A stretch of DNA of 64,000 nucleotides from an uncultured Hyphomicrobiales bacterium. Lineage in GTDB: Bacteria > Pseudomonadota > Alphaproteobacteria > Rhizobiales > Beijerinckiaceae. Each line of letters starts with the position of its first letter. Within the stretch, counting starts at the first letter, position 1. Below, piece by piece: positions 43,328 through 51,935 of this stretch. Both the position numbers and the translations under genes were made by a program. The stretch is from positions 1 through 64,000 of the forward strand of contig CAIJVU010000010.1 in assembly GCA_903824185.1 (NCBI GenBank), written 5' to 3'. The notes below the pieces were generated by a model. The model had not been told where the DNA came from and searched no databases. It saw only the letters and a program-made list of their open reading frames with translations.

Positions 43328-45033
43328 AACGCCAAGTCATAGGCTGAGCGGATCGCCTCATGCGCTTTACCGGCCTTTGCGGCATCGCCGATGACACTGC
43401 TACGCGCGGATGTTTTGAGACGGCTTTGTCCATGCGCACCCGTTGCCTGACGCAGATGATGATAAAAATAGTTCCGGATGCTGTCTTGTGAAAACAGTCG
43501 CTTCAGCCATCCTTGTTGGAAGAGACCGGCTTTGAGCAGCGGGCGCACCACATGATCAAGCCCCAAAGGCAAGCGCGCCCCCGTGGCCACGACAATCCAA
43601 TCATAGCCTTCAAGGCAGGTGGGATCGGAGAGAGGATCGATACCGGTTTTCAGTATGACCCCTTTTTGGGCGCAGATCGCTTTCATGCCGCGCAGATAGG
43701 CCATGAATGTGTCTGGTCGTGCATCCACCGTTTGGAATTTTGGCGCATAGCCTGCCCATAAAAAACTTCCCCCCACGGCTTGCGTTTTTTCAAACACAGT
43801 CACCTCGTTTTGATCGGCCATCACTTGCGCAAAAGTGAGGCCCGCAGGGCCTGCACCAATCACGGCAATGCGCTTGCCTGTCATGGCAAGGGTGAGACCC
43901 GCAAAACGCTCTTCATGGCCTGTGGCGGGATTGACGAGACAATGCAATTTCAATCCATCACGCATCCCGTCCACACAGCTATTGCAGGCGATGCAGGGAA
44001 CGGGCGTCTTATCCCGTGCCGCTTTGTTCACCCAATCCGGATCAGCCAAGAGCGGACGACCCAGTGCAACAAAATCCGCATCCCCTGAAGCAATCACCTC
44101 TTGCGCATCTGCAGGGTCGCCATAGCGCCCCACCGTAATCACCGGAATGGTGACTTTGGCTTTGATGGCTTTGGCATAGGCCCGAAACGGCATCCGTCCC
44201 GCTGCCATGGGCGGTATCATGATCGCCGCACTGGGCTCTGACCGGTAATGTCCGGCGGTGACATGGATCGCATCCGCACCGGCTTGTTCCGCCCATTGCG
44301 CCAGTTGCACGGCGTCGTCCAACCCGATCCCGCCTTCAAAAAAGTCATCGCCGTTCATCCGGAAAATAACCGCAAGATCCGGAACGGCCTGTTTGACCTG
44401 CTTGACAATTTCCAGTGAAAAACGCATGCGGTTTTCCAAAGAGCCGCCATAGGCATCGCTGCGCCTGTTCTCGACATGCGACATAAATTGCGACAAGAGA
44501 TAACCATGCGCTGCATGGATTTCCACCGCATCAAAACCGGCCTTTCGGGCCCGCAAGGCGGCTGTGACAAAACTCTGCTGACTCTGGCGGATGCGCTCGA
44601 CGGTCATGGCCTGCGGAATAATCTCTTCGGTGTGTCCTTCATGCACACTATGCACAACGGCCGAAGGGGCGATGGGCTCTTCACCACAAATATCACGCCG
44701 TGTATGACCCCCGCCATGCCCCAATTGAATGGAGGCTTTCGCACCCTCGTGATGGATCACCGCAACCAGCTGGCGCAATCCTTCCAGAAAACGATCATCG
44801 TAAAGACCCAATTCGTTATGGCGGTGACGCCCGACTTTTTCGGGGCCTGCCATTTCAACTGTCAAAAGCCCCACACCGCCTTTTGCGCGGGCCCGATAAT
44901 AAGCCAGGCTTGCTTTTGTGACATAGCCTTCCGCATCCGCGTGACGGGTGGTCATGGGTGCCATCACAATGCGGTTGCGCAGCAAGACCGGCCCTAATGA
45001 CGCGGGTGCGAACAAAGCCCGCGCATCAGCCAT
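43321..45033 (-). CDS. Old-yellow-enzyme/2,4-dienoyl-CoA reductase-like flavoprotein with Fe-S and pyridine-nucleotide domains
   Basis: 570 residues from ATG 45033. The FMN barrel (res 1-330) includes IVMAPMTTRHAD, IQLGHGGGHTRR, EIHAAHGYLLSQFMS and RRSDAYGGSLENR. The Fe-S Cys cluster CIACNSCVDG...CLVNP is near 345-365. The second half has VIGAGPAGLTFAQVM and ends SSVIGDAAKAGKAHEAIRSAYDLAFH. Relatives are about 640-680 residues; the NAD(P)-binding part is shorter here. It probably reduces an activated C=C bond or demethylates an amine. It overlaps the SDR stop by 8 bases and ends the LacI-headed run. Confidence 0.88.
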   Translation of the reverse strand: MADARALFAPASLGPVLLRNRIVMAPMTTRHADAEGYVTKASLAYYRARAKGGVGLLTVEMAGPEKVGRHRHNELGLYDDRFLEGLRQLVAVIHHEGAKASIQLGHGGGHTRRDICGEEPIAPSAVVHSVHEGHTEEIIPQAMTVERIRQSQQSFVTAALRARKAGFDAVEIHAAHGYLLSQFMSHVENRRSDAYGGSLENRMRFSLEIVKQVKQAVPDLAVIFRMNGDDFFEGGIGLDDAVQLAQWAEQAGADAIHVTAGHYRSEPSAAIMIPPMAAGRMPFRAYAKAIKAKVTIPVITVGRYGDPADAQEVIASGDADFVALGRPLLADPDWVNKAARDKTPVPCIACNSCVDGMRDGLKLHCLVNPATGHEERFAGLTLAMTGKRIAVIGAGPAGLTFAQVMADQNEVTVFEKTQAVGGSFLWAGYAPKFQTVDARPDTFMAYLRGMKAICAQKGVILKTGIDPLSDPTCLEGYDWIVVATGARLPLGLDHVVRPLLKAGLFQQGWLKRLFSQDSIRNYFYHHLRQATGAHGQSRLKTSARSSVIGDAAKAGKAHEAIRSAYDLAFH

Positions 45034-45796
45034 TCCACAATCCCCCTGTGACATTGACCACTTCGCCGGTCATATAGGAGGCCTCGTCCGAGGCCAGATA
45101 GGCCACGGTATTGGCAATGTCTTGTGGCAGGCCTGCCCGACGCAAAGGAATCGATTGGGCACGGTCTGCGGCCATCGGCAGTCCGCGCTCTTGCATATAG
45201 TCCTCGGCCTCGTCCCGCATCACGGTATTGACGATCAAGCCAGGCGCCACCGCATTGACCCGCACCCCTTTCGGGCCCAGTTCCAAGGCAAGAGTTTGGG
45301 TCAAAGCGATGATGGCAAATTTGGTGGCGCAATAAGCGCCATAACCCGGATGCCCCGATTTCCCCATCCATGAGGAGAGATTGACCACCGCGCCCGTGCC
45401 ACGTTCCACCATCTGCGGCACAATGGCCCGCGTGACATGAAAAACCCCGTCGACATTCACCGCAAACAAAGCCCGCCAATCGGTTTCATCCATGGTGAGC
45501 AAATCACCCATGCGGCAAATACCGGCATTGTTGACGAGAATATCGCAAGGCCCCATGGCCTTCAAAAGCGCAGCACTGGCGAATGTGACCTGATCGGGCT
45601 TTGTCACATCACAGGATTGGATGGTGACTTTTCGGCCAAGCGCTTTGATATCCGCGGCCACCTGTTGGGCGGCCTCCATATCCAGTTCCAGCATGCCGAT
45701 ATCGCAGCCCCGTTGTGCCAAGGTCAACGCAATCGCCCGCCCGATGCCATGGGCCGCCCCTGTTATGACGGCTGTGCGCCCTGTCATCTGTGCCAT
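45026..45796 (-). CDS. Short-chain dehydrogenase/reductase
   Basis: 256 residues from ATG 45796 after AAAGGAT. TGAAHGIGRAIAL, NNAGICRMG, the catalytic Ser in NLSSWMG and the YCATK active site (GYGAYCATKFAI) are all conserved. The C-terminus is TGEVVNVTGGLW. A dehydrogenase for a secondary alcohol or ring ketone is likely. It follows a second SDR gene by 38 bases; the two are not close copies. Confidence 0.92.
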   Translation of the reverse strand: MAQMTGRTAVITGAAHGIGRAIALTLAQRGCDIGMLELDMEAAQQVAADIKALGRKVTIQSCDVTKPDQVTFASAALLKAMGPCDILVNNAGICRMGDLLTMDETDWRALFAVNVDGVFHVTRAIVPQMVERGTGAVVNLSSWMGKSGHPGYGAYCATKFAIIALTQTLALELGPKGVRVNAVAPGLIVNTVMRDEAEDYMQERGLPMAADRAQSIPLRRAGLPQDIANTVAYLASDEASYMTGEVVNVTGGLWNG

Positions 45797-45834
45797 GTCT
45801 TTATCCTTTCCATCCTCATGATGCGTGATGGCCC

Positions 45835-46596
45835 TTAACGGGCAGTCCAGCCACCATCGGCAAACAAAGTCGTTCCCGTGCAAAATGACGCATCGTCACT
45901 GGCCAAAAACAAAATCGCGCGGGCTATTTCAACCGGCTGACCCATCCGGTTCATGGGCTGGCGTTGTTCAAGCCCCTTGCGCAAAGCTGCGGGGTCTTCG
46001 GCCTTGGCCAAAATCTCATCGAAATAAGGCGACGCAATCGTCCCCGGTCCTACCGCATTGATCCGGATATTGCTTGCGACATGATCAAGCGCCATGGCGC
46101 GCGTGAGCGCACCCACGGCCCCTTTGGACGCGACATAAGCGGCACGGTTTGTAATGCCCACACGCGAAACGGTCGAGGCGGTATTGACGATCACACCCCC
46201 GCCTTGTTTTTCCATCACCGGAATGGCGTATTTGCACCCGAGATAGACGCCGTTGACATTCACAGCCATCAAGGCATTCCAGTCGTCTTCCGATGTGTCG
46301 ACCACCGTGCCGGCAATACCATAGCCCGCATTGTTGACGAGAATGTCCAAACGCCCATGGCTTGAAACCACACGCTCAATCATCTGTTTGATATCAGCGC
46401 TTTTGGTGACATCCACCAGCATGGCCTCAGCTTTGCCGCCGGATTGGTTGATCTCTTCCGCCACACGCCGCGCTGCCGCCTCGACACGGTCAGCGACCAC
46501 AACATGCGCGCCCTCTTGGGCAAATAATTTGCAGGTTTCATAACCGATGCCCGAACCGCCGCCGGTGATGATGGCTATTTTCTTTTGGAGTTTCAT
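45835..46596 (-). CDS. Short-chain dehydrogenase/reductase
   Basis: 253 residues. TGGGSGIGYETCK, NNAGYGIAG, the Ser in NTASTVSRVG and the active site AAYVASKGAVGALT are present. The Asp in VVADRV after the third strand suggests NAD(H) rather than NADP(H). It is one of two consecutive SDRs in the operon, presumably for successive oxidation steps. Confidence 0.92.
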   Translation of the reverse strand: MKLQKKIAIITGGGSGIGYETCKLFAQEGAHVVVADRVEAAARRVAEEINQSGGKAEAMLVDVTKSADIKQMIERVVSSHGRLDILVNNAGYGIAGTVVDTSEDDWNALMAVNVNGVYLGCKYAIPVMEKQGGGVIVNTASTVSRVGITNRAAYVASKGAVGALTRAMALDHVASNIRINAVGPGTIASPYFDEILAKAEDPAALRKGLEQRQPMNRMGQPVEIARAILFLASDDASFCTGTTLFADGGWTAR

Positions 46597-46619
46597 GACC
46601 CGTCTTCCTTCATAAGATG

Positions 46620-47417
46620 TTACAAAAACTGAGTGGGTGAAAAATATTGCTTCACCGCCGCGACAATGCTTTTGGCGACGATGCGTGAACTTTTGGGATT
46701 GAGCCGTGACGGCTCATTGGCAAATTGCACGCTCATCGTGCCATGGTCGGATTGCACATGGATATGGTGCTGATTGCCGCTGATGAAGGGATCAGCCATC
46801 ACGCGAACCTGCGTGTTGTCCATTCCGATACCGGCCAGCGCCAAGGTCGCAGCCACATTCAAATTGGAGGGATAAAGACGCGCTGCTTCGCGCGCGCTGC
46901 CTTCAAACAACAAGACCGGCTGGTCAATCCCTGCGAGATCATAGCCGCGTGCCTGCAATTCATCCTGCCAGGCCTTGAGCGGTTTGCGCGATTCATAGGT
47001 AATCACGGTTTGCTCGGTCCATTGGCTGGCCCGCACATAATCAAGCCCCCCGATCGCTCCTGATGGCAGCACCAAGCGTGTCTGGCCACGCACCGCCTGT
47101 GCAATCAAGTGCTCAAAGAGAGCATCGTCATGCAAGGCCCCGACCGATGACAACAACACCGGAACGCCGCGTTCAAGACATAAGGGGACATAGGCCAAGA
47201 CCGCATCATGGCCTGCGGCTTCGATCACCAAATCAGGCTTCCATGCCAAGACCTCATCAAGGGTTGCGACATGTTTGATCCCGTCCAAAACCCTGTCAGA
47301 CTGTTCAGACCGATGCAAAACAGCCAAACTATATCCCGTAAAGCGCGCGCTGATCTCTGCCATCACATCGCGTGCAATGGCCCCATGTCCAATCACGGCA
47401 AGACGCTTGTTATCCAT
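46620..47417 (-). CDS. nadX: Aspartate dehydrogenase-like protein (NadX family)
   Basis: 265 residues, the normal length. LAVIGHGAIARDVMAEIS is the NAD-binding start, PSGAIGGLDYVRAS near residue 118 is the family signature, and SGNQHHIHVQSDHG near 208 holds the His of the active site. Family members make iminoaspartate from aspartate for NAD synthesis or assimilate ammonia. No nadA/nadC neighbours are present; instead it lies in a catabolic operon, so its role here could be different. It overlaps the hydrolase stop by 8 bases. Confidence 0.8.
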   Translation of the reverse strand: MDNKRLAVIGHGAIARDVMAEISARFTGYSLAVLHRSEQSDRVLDGIKHVATLDEVLAWKPDLVIEAAGHDAVLAYVPLCLERGVPVLLSSVGALHDDALFEHLIAQAVRGQTRLVLPSGAIGGLDYVRASQWTEQTVITYESRKPLKAWQDELQARGYDLAGIDQPVLLFEGSAREAARLYPSNLNVAATLALAGIGMDNTQVRVMADPFISGNQHHIHVQSDHGTMSVQFANEPSRLNPKSSRIVAKSIVAAVKQYFSPTQFL

Positions 47418-48213
47418 CCTGCTGCCCTATGAAAGCCGTGAGCAAAGAAACGGTGTCTTGCACGCGCGTGATGGGGAAAAAATGTCCGCCGGATTCTAAA
47501 ATGTTTAATCGGCCTTGCGGTAAAGCATCACACAGATCTTGTTGCAGTGGCAAAGGCACAATCGCATCATCTTGCGCCCCCAAAACCAAAACCGGCATCG
47601 TCAATGAAGACGCCGCTTCACGCCCGTCAAAAGACAAGAGGGCTTTGATCCGCTCAGCCACAATCGCGCGTGCTTCGTCTGTGCGCGGGGTCTGCGTCAT
47701 GGCTTTTTCATAGACCGGCCAATGGGCACAAAGCCAGTCAGGCGCATAGCCCATCATGACCCCGAACGCCTGATAGCTTTCAGGGTCGGTCGCCAGCAGA
47801 TGCATTCTTTGCTGAAACAGCGCTTGCAGATAAAAATGCGGCGACAGCCAGCTGCCGCTCAGCACCAGCGCTTCAAAGCGGTCTGGATGTCGGGCGGCCA
47901 AATCTTGCGTGATCACCCCTCCCGTGGAATGGCCGATCATCACACAGCGATCAATGGCATGGGCATCAAGCACCGCCAGACAATCATCGGCCAATTGGGC
48001 AATGGAAACCTCTGCTGTGCCGCGCGTGCTTTGCCCGATCCCGCGTTGATCAAAACTGATCATGTCCCATGAGCCCAATTGCTGTGACACCACGTCAGAC
48101 CAAAAAGCCGCCGTGCCGCCAAGCCCGCTCACAAGCAAAACCTTTGTGCCCTGCCCCTGCCGATAGGTTGCGAGCCTTGCCCCATCCGCCAGATCAACAA
48201 CCCGCTTGTTCAT
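47410..48213 (-). CDS. Alpha/beta hydrolase
   Basis: 267 residues from ATG 48213; an in-frame ATG at 48225 is equally possible. The oxyanion loop is VLLVSGLGGTAAFWSDV, the nucleophile elbow MIGHSTGGVITQD with Ser near 97, the acid in VLGAQDDAIVP and the His in LESGGHFFPI. The family resembles 3-oxoadipate enol-lactonase and ring-cleavage-product hydrolases. It would fit hydrolysis of a lactone or C-C bond in this operon. It has no signal peptide. Confidence 0.88.
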   Translation of the reverse strand: MNKRVVDLADGARLATYRQGQGTKVLLVSGLGGTAAFWSDVVSQQLGSWDMISFDQRGIGQSTRGTAEVSIAQLADDCLAVLDAHAIDRCVMIGHSTGGVITQDLAARHPDRFEALVLSGSWLSPHFYLQALFQQRMHLLATDPESYQAFGVMMGYAPDWLCAHWPVYEKAMTQTPRTDEARAIVAERIKALLSFDGREAASSLTMPVLVLGAQDDAIVPLPLQQDLCDALPQGRLNILESGGHFFPITRVQDTVSLLTAFIGQQDG

Positions 48214-48253
48214 CGTTGTTTCCATCACTTACCGATCGCGTGCCTGCTGTGTC

Positions 48254-48763
48254 TTAGGATTGATTATAAGAGGCGTCAGCCCAGCCAAAAACCGTCCGCG
48301 CTTCGATTTCCGCAACATTGTCAGGCCGCGGGAAAGGGGCCGGTTCCGGCTCGCCGATGCTGCGGGGTCTGCCGATTTGTTCAAAAAAATCATCCAAGCC
48401 GCCGGGCATCATCAGCCATAAAAAGGTAAAGGGTTCATCACTGCGATTGATGAAATGATGTTTGCGGTTGCGGCCGATAAAAACGGTACTGCCCTTCTCA
48501 ATCGGATATTCAACACCATCCAAACGCGCGATCCCTTTTCCCTCCAGCATATGAATCACTTCATCATTATGCGCATGGGTGTGCTCGCGGATAAAACACT
48601 GCGCCGCAACAGTTTGCGTCCCTATCGAAAAATTCGTGCCTGCATTCACCATCCGGCTGTTCAAAATATTGCGGATGAATCCATTGGCGGGTACGGGTTG
48701 CCAAAAGCTTGCGGCTTCATCAAGCCCGATCACCCGTGCATTTCCTTGATGTTCATCTGTCAT
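48254..48763 (-). CDS. Cupin-domain protein
   Basis: 169 residues. A single cupin barrel with metal-binding motif 1, FIREHTHAHNDEVIHMLEGKG, near residues 58-78 and motif 2, VFIGRNRKHHFINRSDEP, near 94-111. Small cupins can act as dioxygenases, isomerases or lactone-type decarboxylases, or as sensors. In operon order it stands between the flavoprotein and the alpha/beta hydrolase. Activity cannot be deduced. Confidence 0.85.
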   Translation of the reverse strand: MTDEHQGNARVIGLDEAASFWQPVPANGFIRNILNSRMVNAGTNFSIGTQTVAAQCFIREHTHAHNDEVIHMLEGKGIARLDGVEYPIEKGSTVFIGRNRKHHFINRSDEPFTFLWLMMPGGLDDFFEQIGRPRSIGEPEPAPFPRPDNVAEIEARTVFGWADASYNQS

Positions 48764-48778
48764 CTTTCTCTCCCTTCC

Positions 48779-50299
48779 TTACGATGCGATTGCCTGATCT
48801 GTGGTTCGTTCATCAAGCGGTGTTTCTTTGGCAGCCTGCTCACCGGCCAAGCGGCCCGATGTAAAGGCCCATGCCAGATGATGGCCATGCCCTTCGAGCA
48901 ACAGCCCCCCTTGTCCGGCTGATCCCGCTGCATAAAGGCCTTTGATCGGTTGGCCCTGTCTGTCCAAGACCCGAAAATGTGCATCTATTTTCAAGCCGCC
49001 CTCGCTAAACACAATCCATGACTTCACCGGCCCCAAGGCATAAAAGGGCCCTTGCTGGATGGGCTGCAGAGTCTCGTCCAGTGCGGCTTGCTGATTATGT
49101 TGGTCCACCGCCTGTTGCAAAGCAGTCAAAGGCACGCCGATGGATTGAGCCAGCGCTTGCAAAGTCTGATGCCGATGCACGATGTCTTTGCGCGCCCCCT
49201 CGTAATCGTTCAAATAGGCATAACCAACCCCCGGCGCCGTTGAAATAAAATTGGGCCATGCCTGAAAGAGCCGTGCGATTTCAGACCCGAACACAATAAA
49301 ACCCGTGTCAGGCGTTTGCCTCCCCACATGATCTTGCGGCCTTTGGCGTTCATCACAAAACCTGTGGCCCTGTTGATTGATCAAGATCGCGCCTTTTTGA
49401 AACAGGTTTGGCGAGGGTGCCAGAAATGTCGTGACAAAGCCCATCAGAAACGGACGCATGATCCATGCCGGACACAGGCGAATAGCTTTCAAAAGCAGTT
49501 TTGCCAAAACGGTCCATGTCGGCAAGCGCGCGATGAGGCTCGGGGTCGCGGGCGCCAGAAAACGCAATTCCGGCCCCCAAGCCATATCGCCATTAAGCAC
49601 CTCGCCACCCATCTCCTCGCCCATGGCCTGCCCGTCACCGGTACTGAGCGGATTGATCCCGCCGATCTCCAGCAAAGCGCCGCTCATAAACCGGCTTTTA
49701 TAATCAAGCCCTGCGGCACTGAAATCACCTGACGCAAGAATGACCGCGCGCCGCGCGCCAATTTCATGCGCCATCCCCTGCCTGTCTTTTGCCAAGACAC
49801 CCGAGACCCGACCTGCCTCCTCGCGCAGCTTTACAACCTGCATCTGGGTTTTGAATGTCACGCCATGCGTTACGCAAGCGCGCGCCAGATGATCGATGAA
49901 CCCGCGGGAATGGGGAATGATCGCATGCAGTCGCGGCACACGATGCGGCGGTTCGGGCAAAGGCCCCATGAAAACCACGCCGCAGTCTTCCAATAGGGCA
50001 ATGGTTTCGGGTGCATGATCAACCAGCAACCGGCGCAGCGAGAGATGATCACAATTGGCCTGTTCGGGCTTGAACAGAGCCATATCGTCAAAATGCGCAT
50101 CGGGATGATCGTCAATGCCGCTTTCACGTTGCAGGCGTGTGCCGGATGCCGCAACCGTCCCAACAGACATGGCTGTGGTGCCGCCCAGTTGCGGGCCTTT
50201 TTCCAGCACCAAGACCGTTGCGCCCTGTTTGGCGGCGGCCAGCGCCGCCATCAAACCGGTGCCGCCACCGCCCACAACCACCACATCATAGAGAGCCAC
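48779..50299 (-). CDS. FAD-dependent oxidoreductase, fumarate reductase/3-ketosteroid dehydrogenase-like
   Basis: 506 residues. The N-terminal FAD motif is VVVVGGGGTGLMAALAAAKQGATVLVLEKGPQLGGTTAMS. The C-terminal block with EGGLKIDAHFRVLDRQGQPIKGLYAAGSAGQGGLLLEGHGHH is the usual flavin site. The cap domain is more hydrophobic than in the flavoprotein at 27637, and the TTAMSVGT pattern resembles 3-ketosteroid and related ring dehydrogenases. It probably introduces or reduces a C=C bond next to a carbonyl. Confidence 0.88.
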   Translation of the reverse strand: MALYDVVVVGGGGTGLMAALAAAKQGATVLVLEKGPQLGGTTAMSVGTVAASGTRLQRESGIDDHPDAHFDDMALFKPEQANCDHLSLRRLLVDHAPETIALLEDCGVVFMGPLPEPPHRVPRLHAIIPHSRGFIDHLARACVTHGVTFKTQMQVVKLREEAGRVSGVLAKDRQGMAHEIGARRAVILASGDFSAAGLDYKSRFMSGALLEIGGINPLSTGDGQAMGEEMGGEVLNGDMAWGPELRFLAPATPSLIARLPTWTVLAKLLLKAIRLCPAWIMRPFLMGFVTTFLAPSPNLFQKGAILINQQGHRFCDERQRPQDHVGRQTPDTGFIVFGSEIARLFQAWPNFISTAPGVGYAYLNDYEGARKDIVHRHQTLQALAQSIGVPLTALQQAVDQHNQQAALDETLQPIQQGPFYALGPVKSWIVFSEGGLKIDAHFRVLDRQGQPIKGLYAAGSAGQGGLLLEGHGHHLAWAFTSGRLAGEQAAKETPLDERTTDQAIAS

Positions 50300-50380
50300 A
50301 TCTCTCTCCCTGTTTCAACGTCTCAACAGCCCGCCCAAAAGGCAGCATCAACTCGTTGTCTTCCCATCAAGCCGCTCTGA

Positions 50381-51412
50381 TCAAGCGGCAATATGCACCA
50401 GCAATTTGCCAAAATTACGCCCTTGCAACAGACCGATAAAAGCGTCCGGTGCCTGCGCAAGCCCCTCGACAATATCTTCGCGGTAACGGATTTTTTCTTG
50501 TCTGATCCAGTCCTGCATATCCTTGCGAAACGCCGGTGCTTGATCCGCGAAATCATGCACAATAAATCCCCGTATGGTCAGCTTTTTGGTCAGCACAGCC
50601 CGAAACAGATCCGGCACGCCATCAGGGCCCTCCGGCAGGCTGGTTTCATTGGCATGGGAGATCAAGCCACAAACCGGCATACGGGCAAAGGGATTGAGCA
50701 GCGGCAAGACGGCTTTGAAGATTTTACCACCGACATTTTCAAAATAAATATCAATTCCTTTCGGGCAAACAGCAGCCAGCGCTTGCGGCAGATCCTCCGC
50801 ATGGTGATCAATCGCGGCATCAAAACCAAGCTGTTCCGTCAAATAACGGGTCTTGGCAGGGCCACCCGCGATCCCCACCACACGACAGCCTTTGAGCTTG
50901 GCAATTTGACCAACGGCCGCACCCACAGCACCCGAGGCCGCCGCCACCACCAGCGTTTCACCGGCCTGTGGTTTTCCAATGGTCAGGAGGCCGGTATAGG
51001 CCGTCATTCCCGGCATGCCCAAAATGCCCAAGGCCGTAGATATCGGTGCATCGGCCGGATTGATTTTCCGCAAACCCTCGCCTTTGAGAATGGCATGGCT
51101 TTGCCATCCGCCCATGCCTTCGACAAAATCACCCGCTTTGAACTCCGCATGGCGACTTTCCAAAACCTCACCGACCGTTCCGCCCACCATCACCGCACCC
51201 AAAGCCACCGGCGGGGCATAGGAGGCGCGATCATCCATGCGGCGGCGCATATAGGGATCAAGCGAGAGGTAATGCACTTTCACCAACACCTCGCCCTCGG
51301 CGGGCTCAGTGATCGCTACTTCTTCCAAACGGAAATTCGCCGCAACAGGCGCGCCCACGGGCCGCGAGGCCAAAACAATCCGCTGGTTTTTTGTTTCGCT
51401 TTTCATGCGCAT
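50381..51412 (-). CDS. NADP-dependent MDR oxidoreductase (leukotriene B4 dehydrogenase/CurA type)
   Basis: 343 residues; ATG 51412 or 51406. The zinc-free medium-chain fold is shown by VHYLSLDPYMRRRMDDR (family hallmark), GMPGMTAYTGLLTIGKPQAGETLVVAAASGAVG and the NADP-binding GCRVVGIAGG, with no zinc-ligand Cys cluster. The IYFENVGGKIFKAVLPLLNPFARMPVCGLISH segment is typical. It reduces alpha,beta-unsaturated ketones or aldehydes. Confidence 0.92.
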   Translation of the reverse strand: MRMKSETKNQRIVLASRPVGAPVAANFRLEEVAITEPAEGEVLVKVHYLSLDPYMRRRMDDRASYAPPVALGAVMVGGTVGEVLESRHAEFKAGDFVEGMGGWQSHAILKGEGLRKINPADAPISTALGILGMPGMTAYTGLLTIGKPQAGETLVVAAASGAVGAAVGQIAKLKGCRVVGIAGGPAKTRYLTEQLGFDAAIDHHAEDLPQALAAVCPKGIDIYFENVGGKIFKAVLPLLNPFARMPVCGLISHANETSLPEGPDGVPDLFRAVLTKKLTIRGFIVHDFADQAPAFRKDMQDWIRQEKIRYREDIVEGLAQAPDAFIGLLQGRNFGKLLVHIAA

Positions 51413-51434
51413 CTGCCTTTGTGATGGGTTCGTG

Positions 51435-51902
51435 TCATGCCGTCTGTGAAGCCCCGCCGCCAGCAGCAGGATTTTTTACCCAGCGCAAAATATGGTGTGC
51501 GACAGCCACCAATTCACCGCGCTGGTTGATGGCCTCGACTTTTGCAACAGAGCGCCGGCGCACCGGATCGATCTCGATAATTTCATAGGAAAATTTGATT
51601 GTATCGCCGAACAAAACCCCTGCCAGAAATCTGATTTTGTCATAACCCGCCGACACGGGCGTTTCATCTCCCGCTGTTCCGTCACAGGCCTCGATCATGC
51701 GGGTTGAACAGGTCGAAAAAAAGCCGACCATCAAAGCCCCATGCGCAATGCGTTGACCATAGGCCGACTGTTTCATCACTTCCTCATCCACATGATTGGT
51801 TGAGAAATCACCGGTGATCCCCGCAAAGCTATAGACATCAAATTCGCTGACGGTTTTGCTGAAAGAGACTCTGTCTCCGACCTTCACATAAAATGTGCTC
51901 AT
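51435..51902 (-). CDS. MaoC-like (R)-specific enoyl-CoA hydratase
   Basis: 155 residues with a single hot-dog domain. The R-hydratase motif has the catalytic Asp and His in GITGDFSTNHVDEEVMKQSAYGQRIAHG near residues 29-56. It adds water to a trans-2-enoyl-CoA. It lies between the CaiB gene (33 bases) and the MDR gene (22 bases), consistent with a CoA-thioester stage. Confidence 0.9.
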   Translation of the reverse strand: MSTFYVKVGDRVSFSKTVSEFDVYSFAGITGDFSTNHVDEEVMKQSAYGQRIAHGALMVGFFSTCSTRMIEACDGTAGDETPVSAGYDKIRFLAGVLFGDTIKFSYEIIEIDPVRRRSVAKVEAINQRGELVAVAHHILRWVKNPAAGGGASQTA

Positions 51903-51935
51903 CCCCGCATCCTTCCCGTAATCGCTGATTATAAT

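Noticed and set aside
50393-51424. 343-codon plus-strand frame opposite the MDR oxidoreductase
   Set aside because: Same extent as the real gene on the other strand; no motifs.
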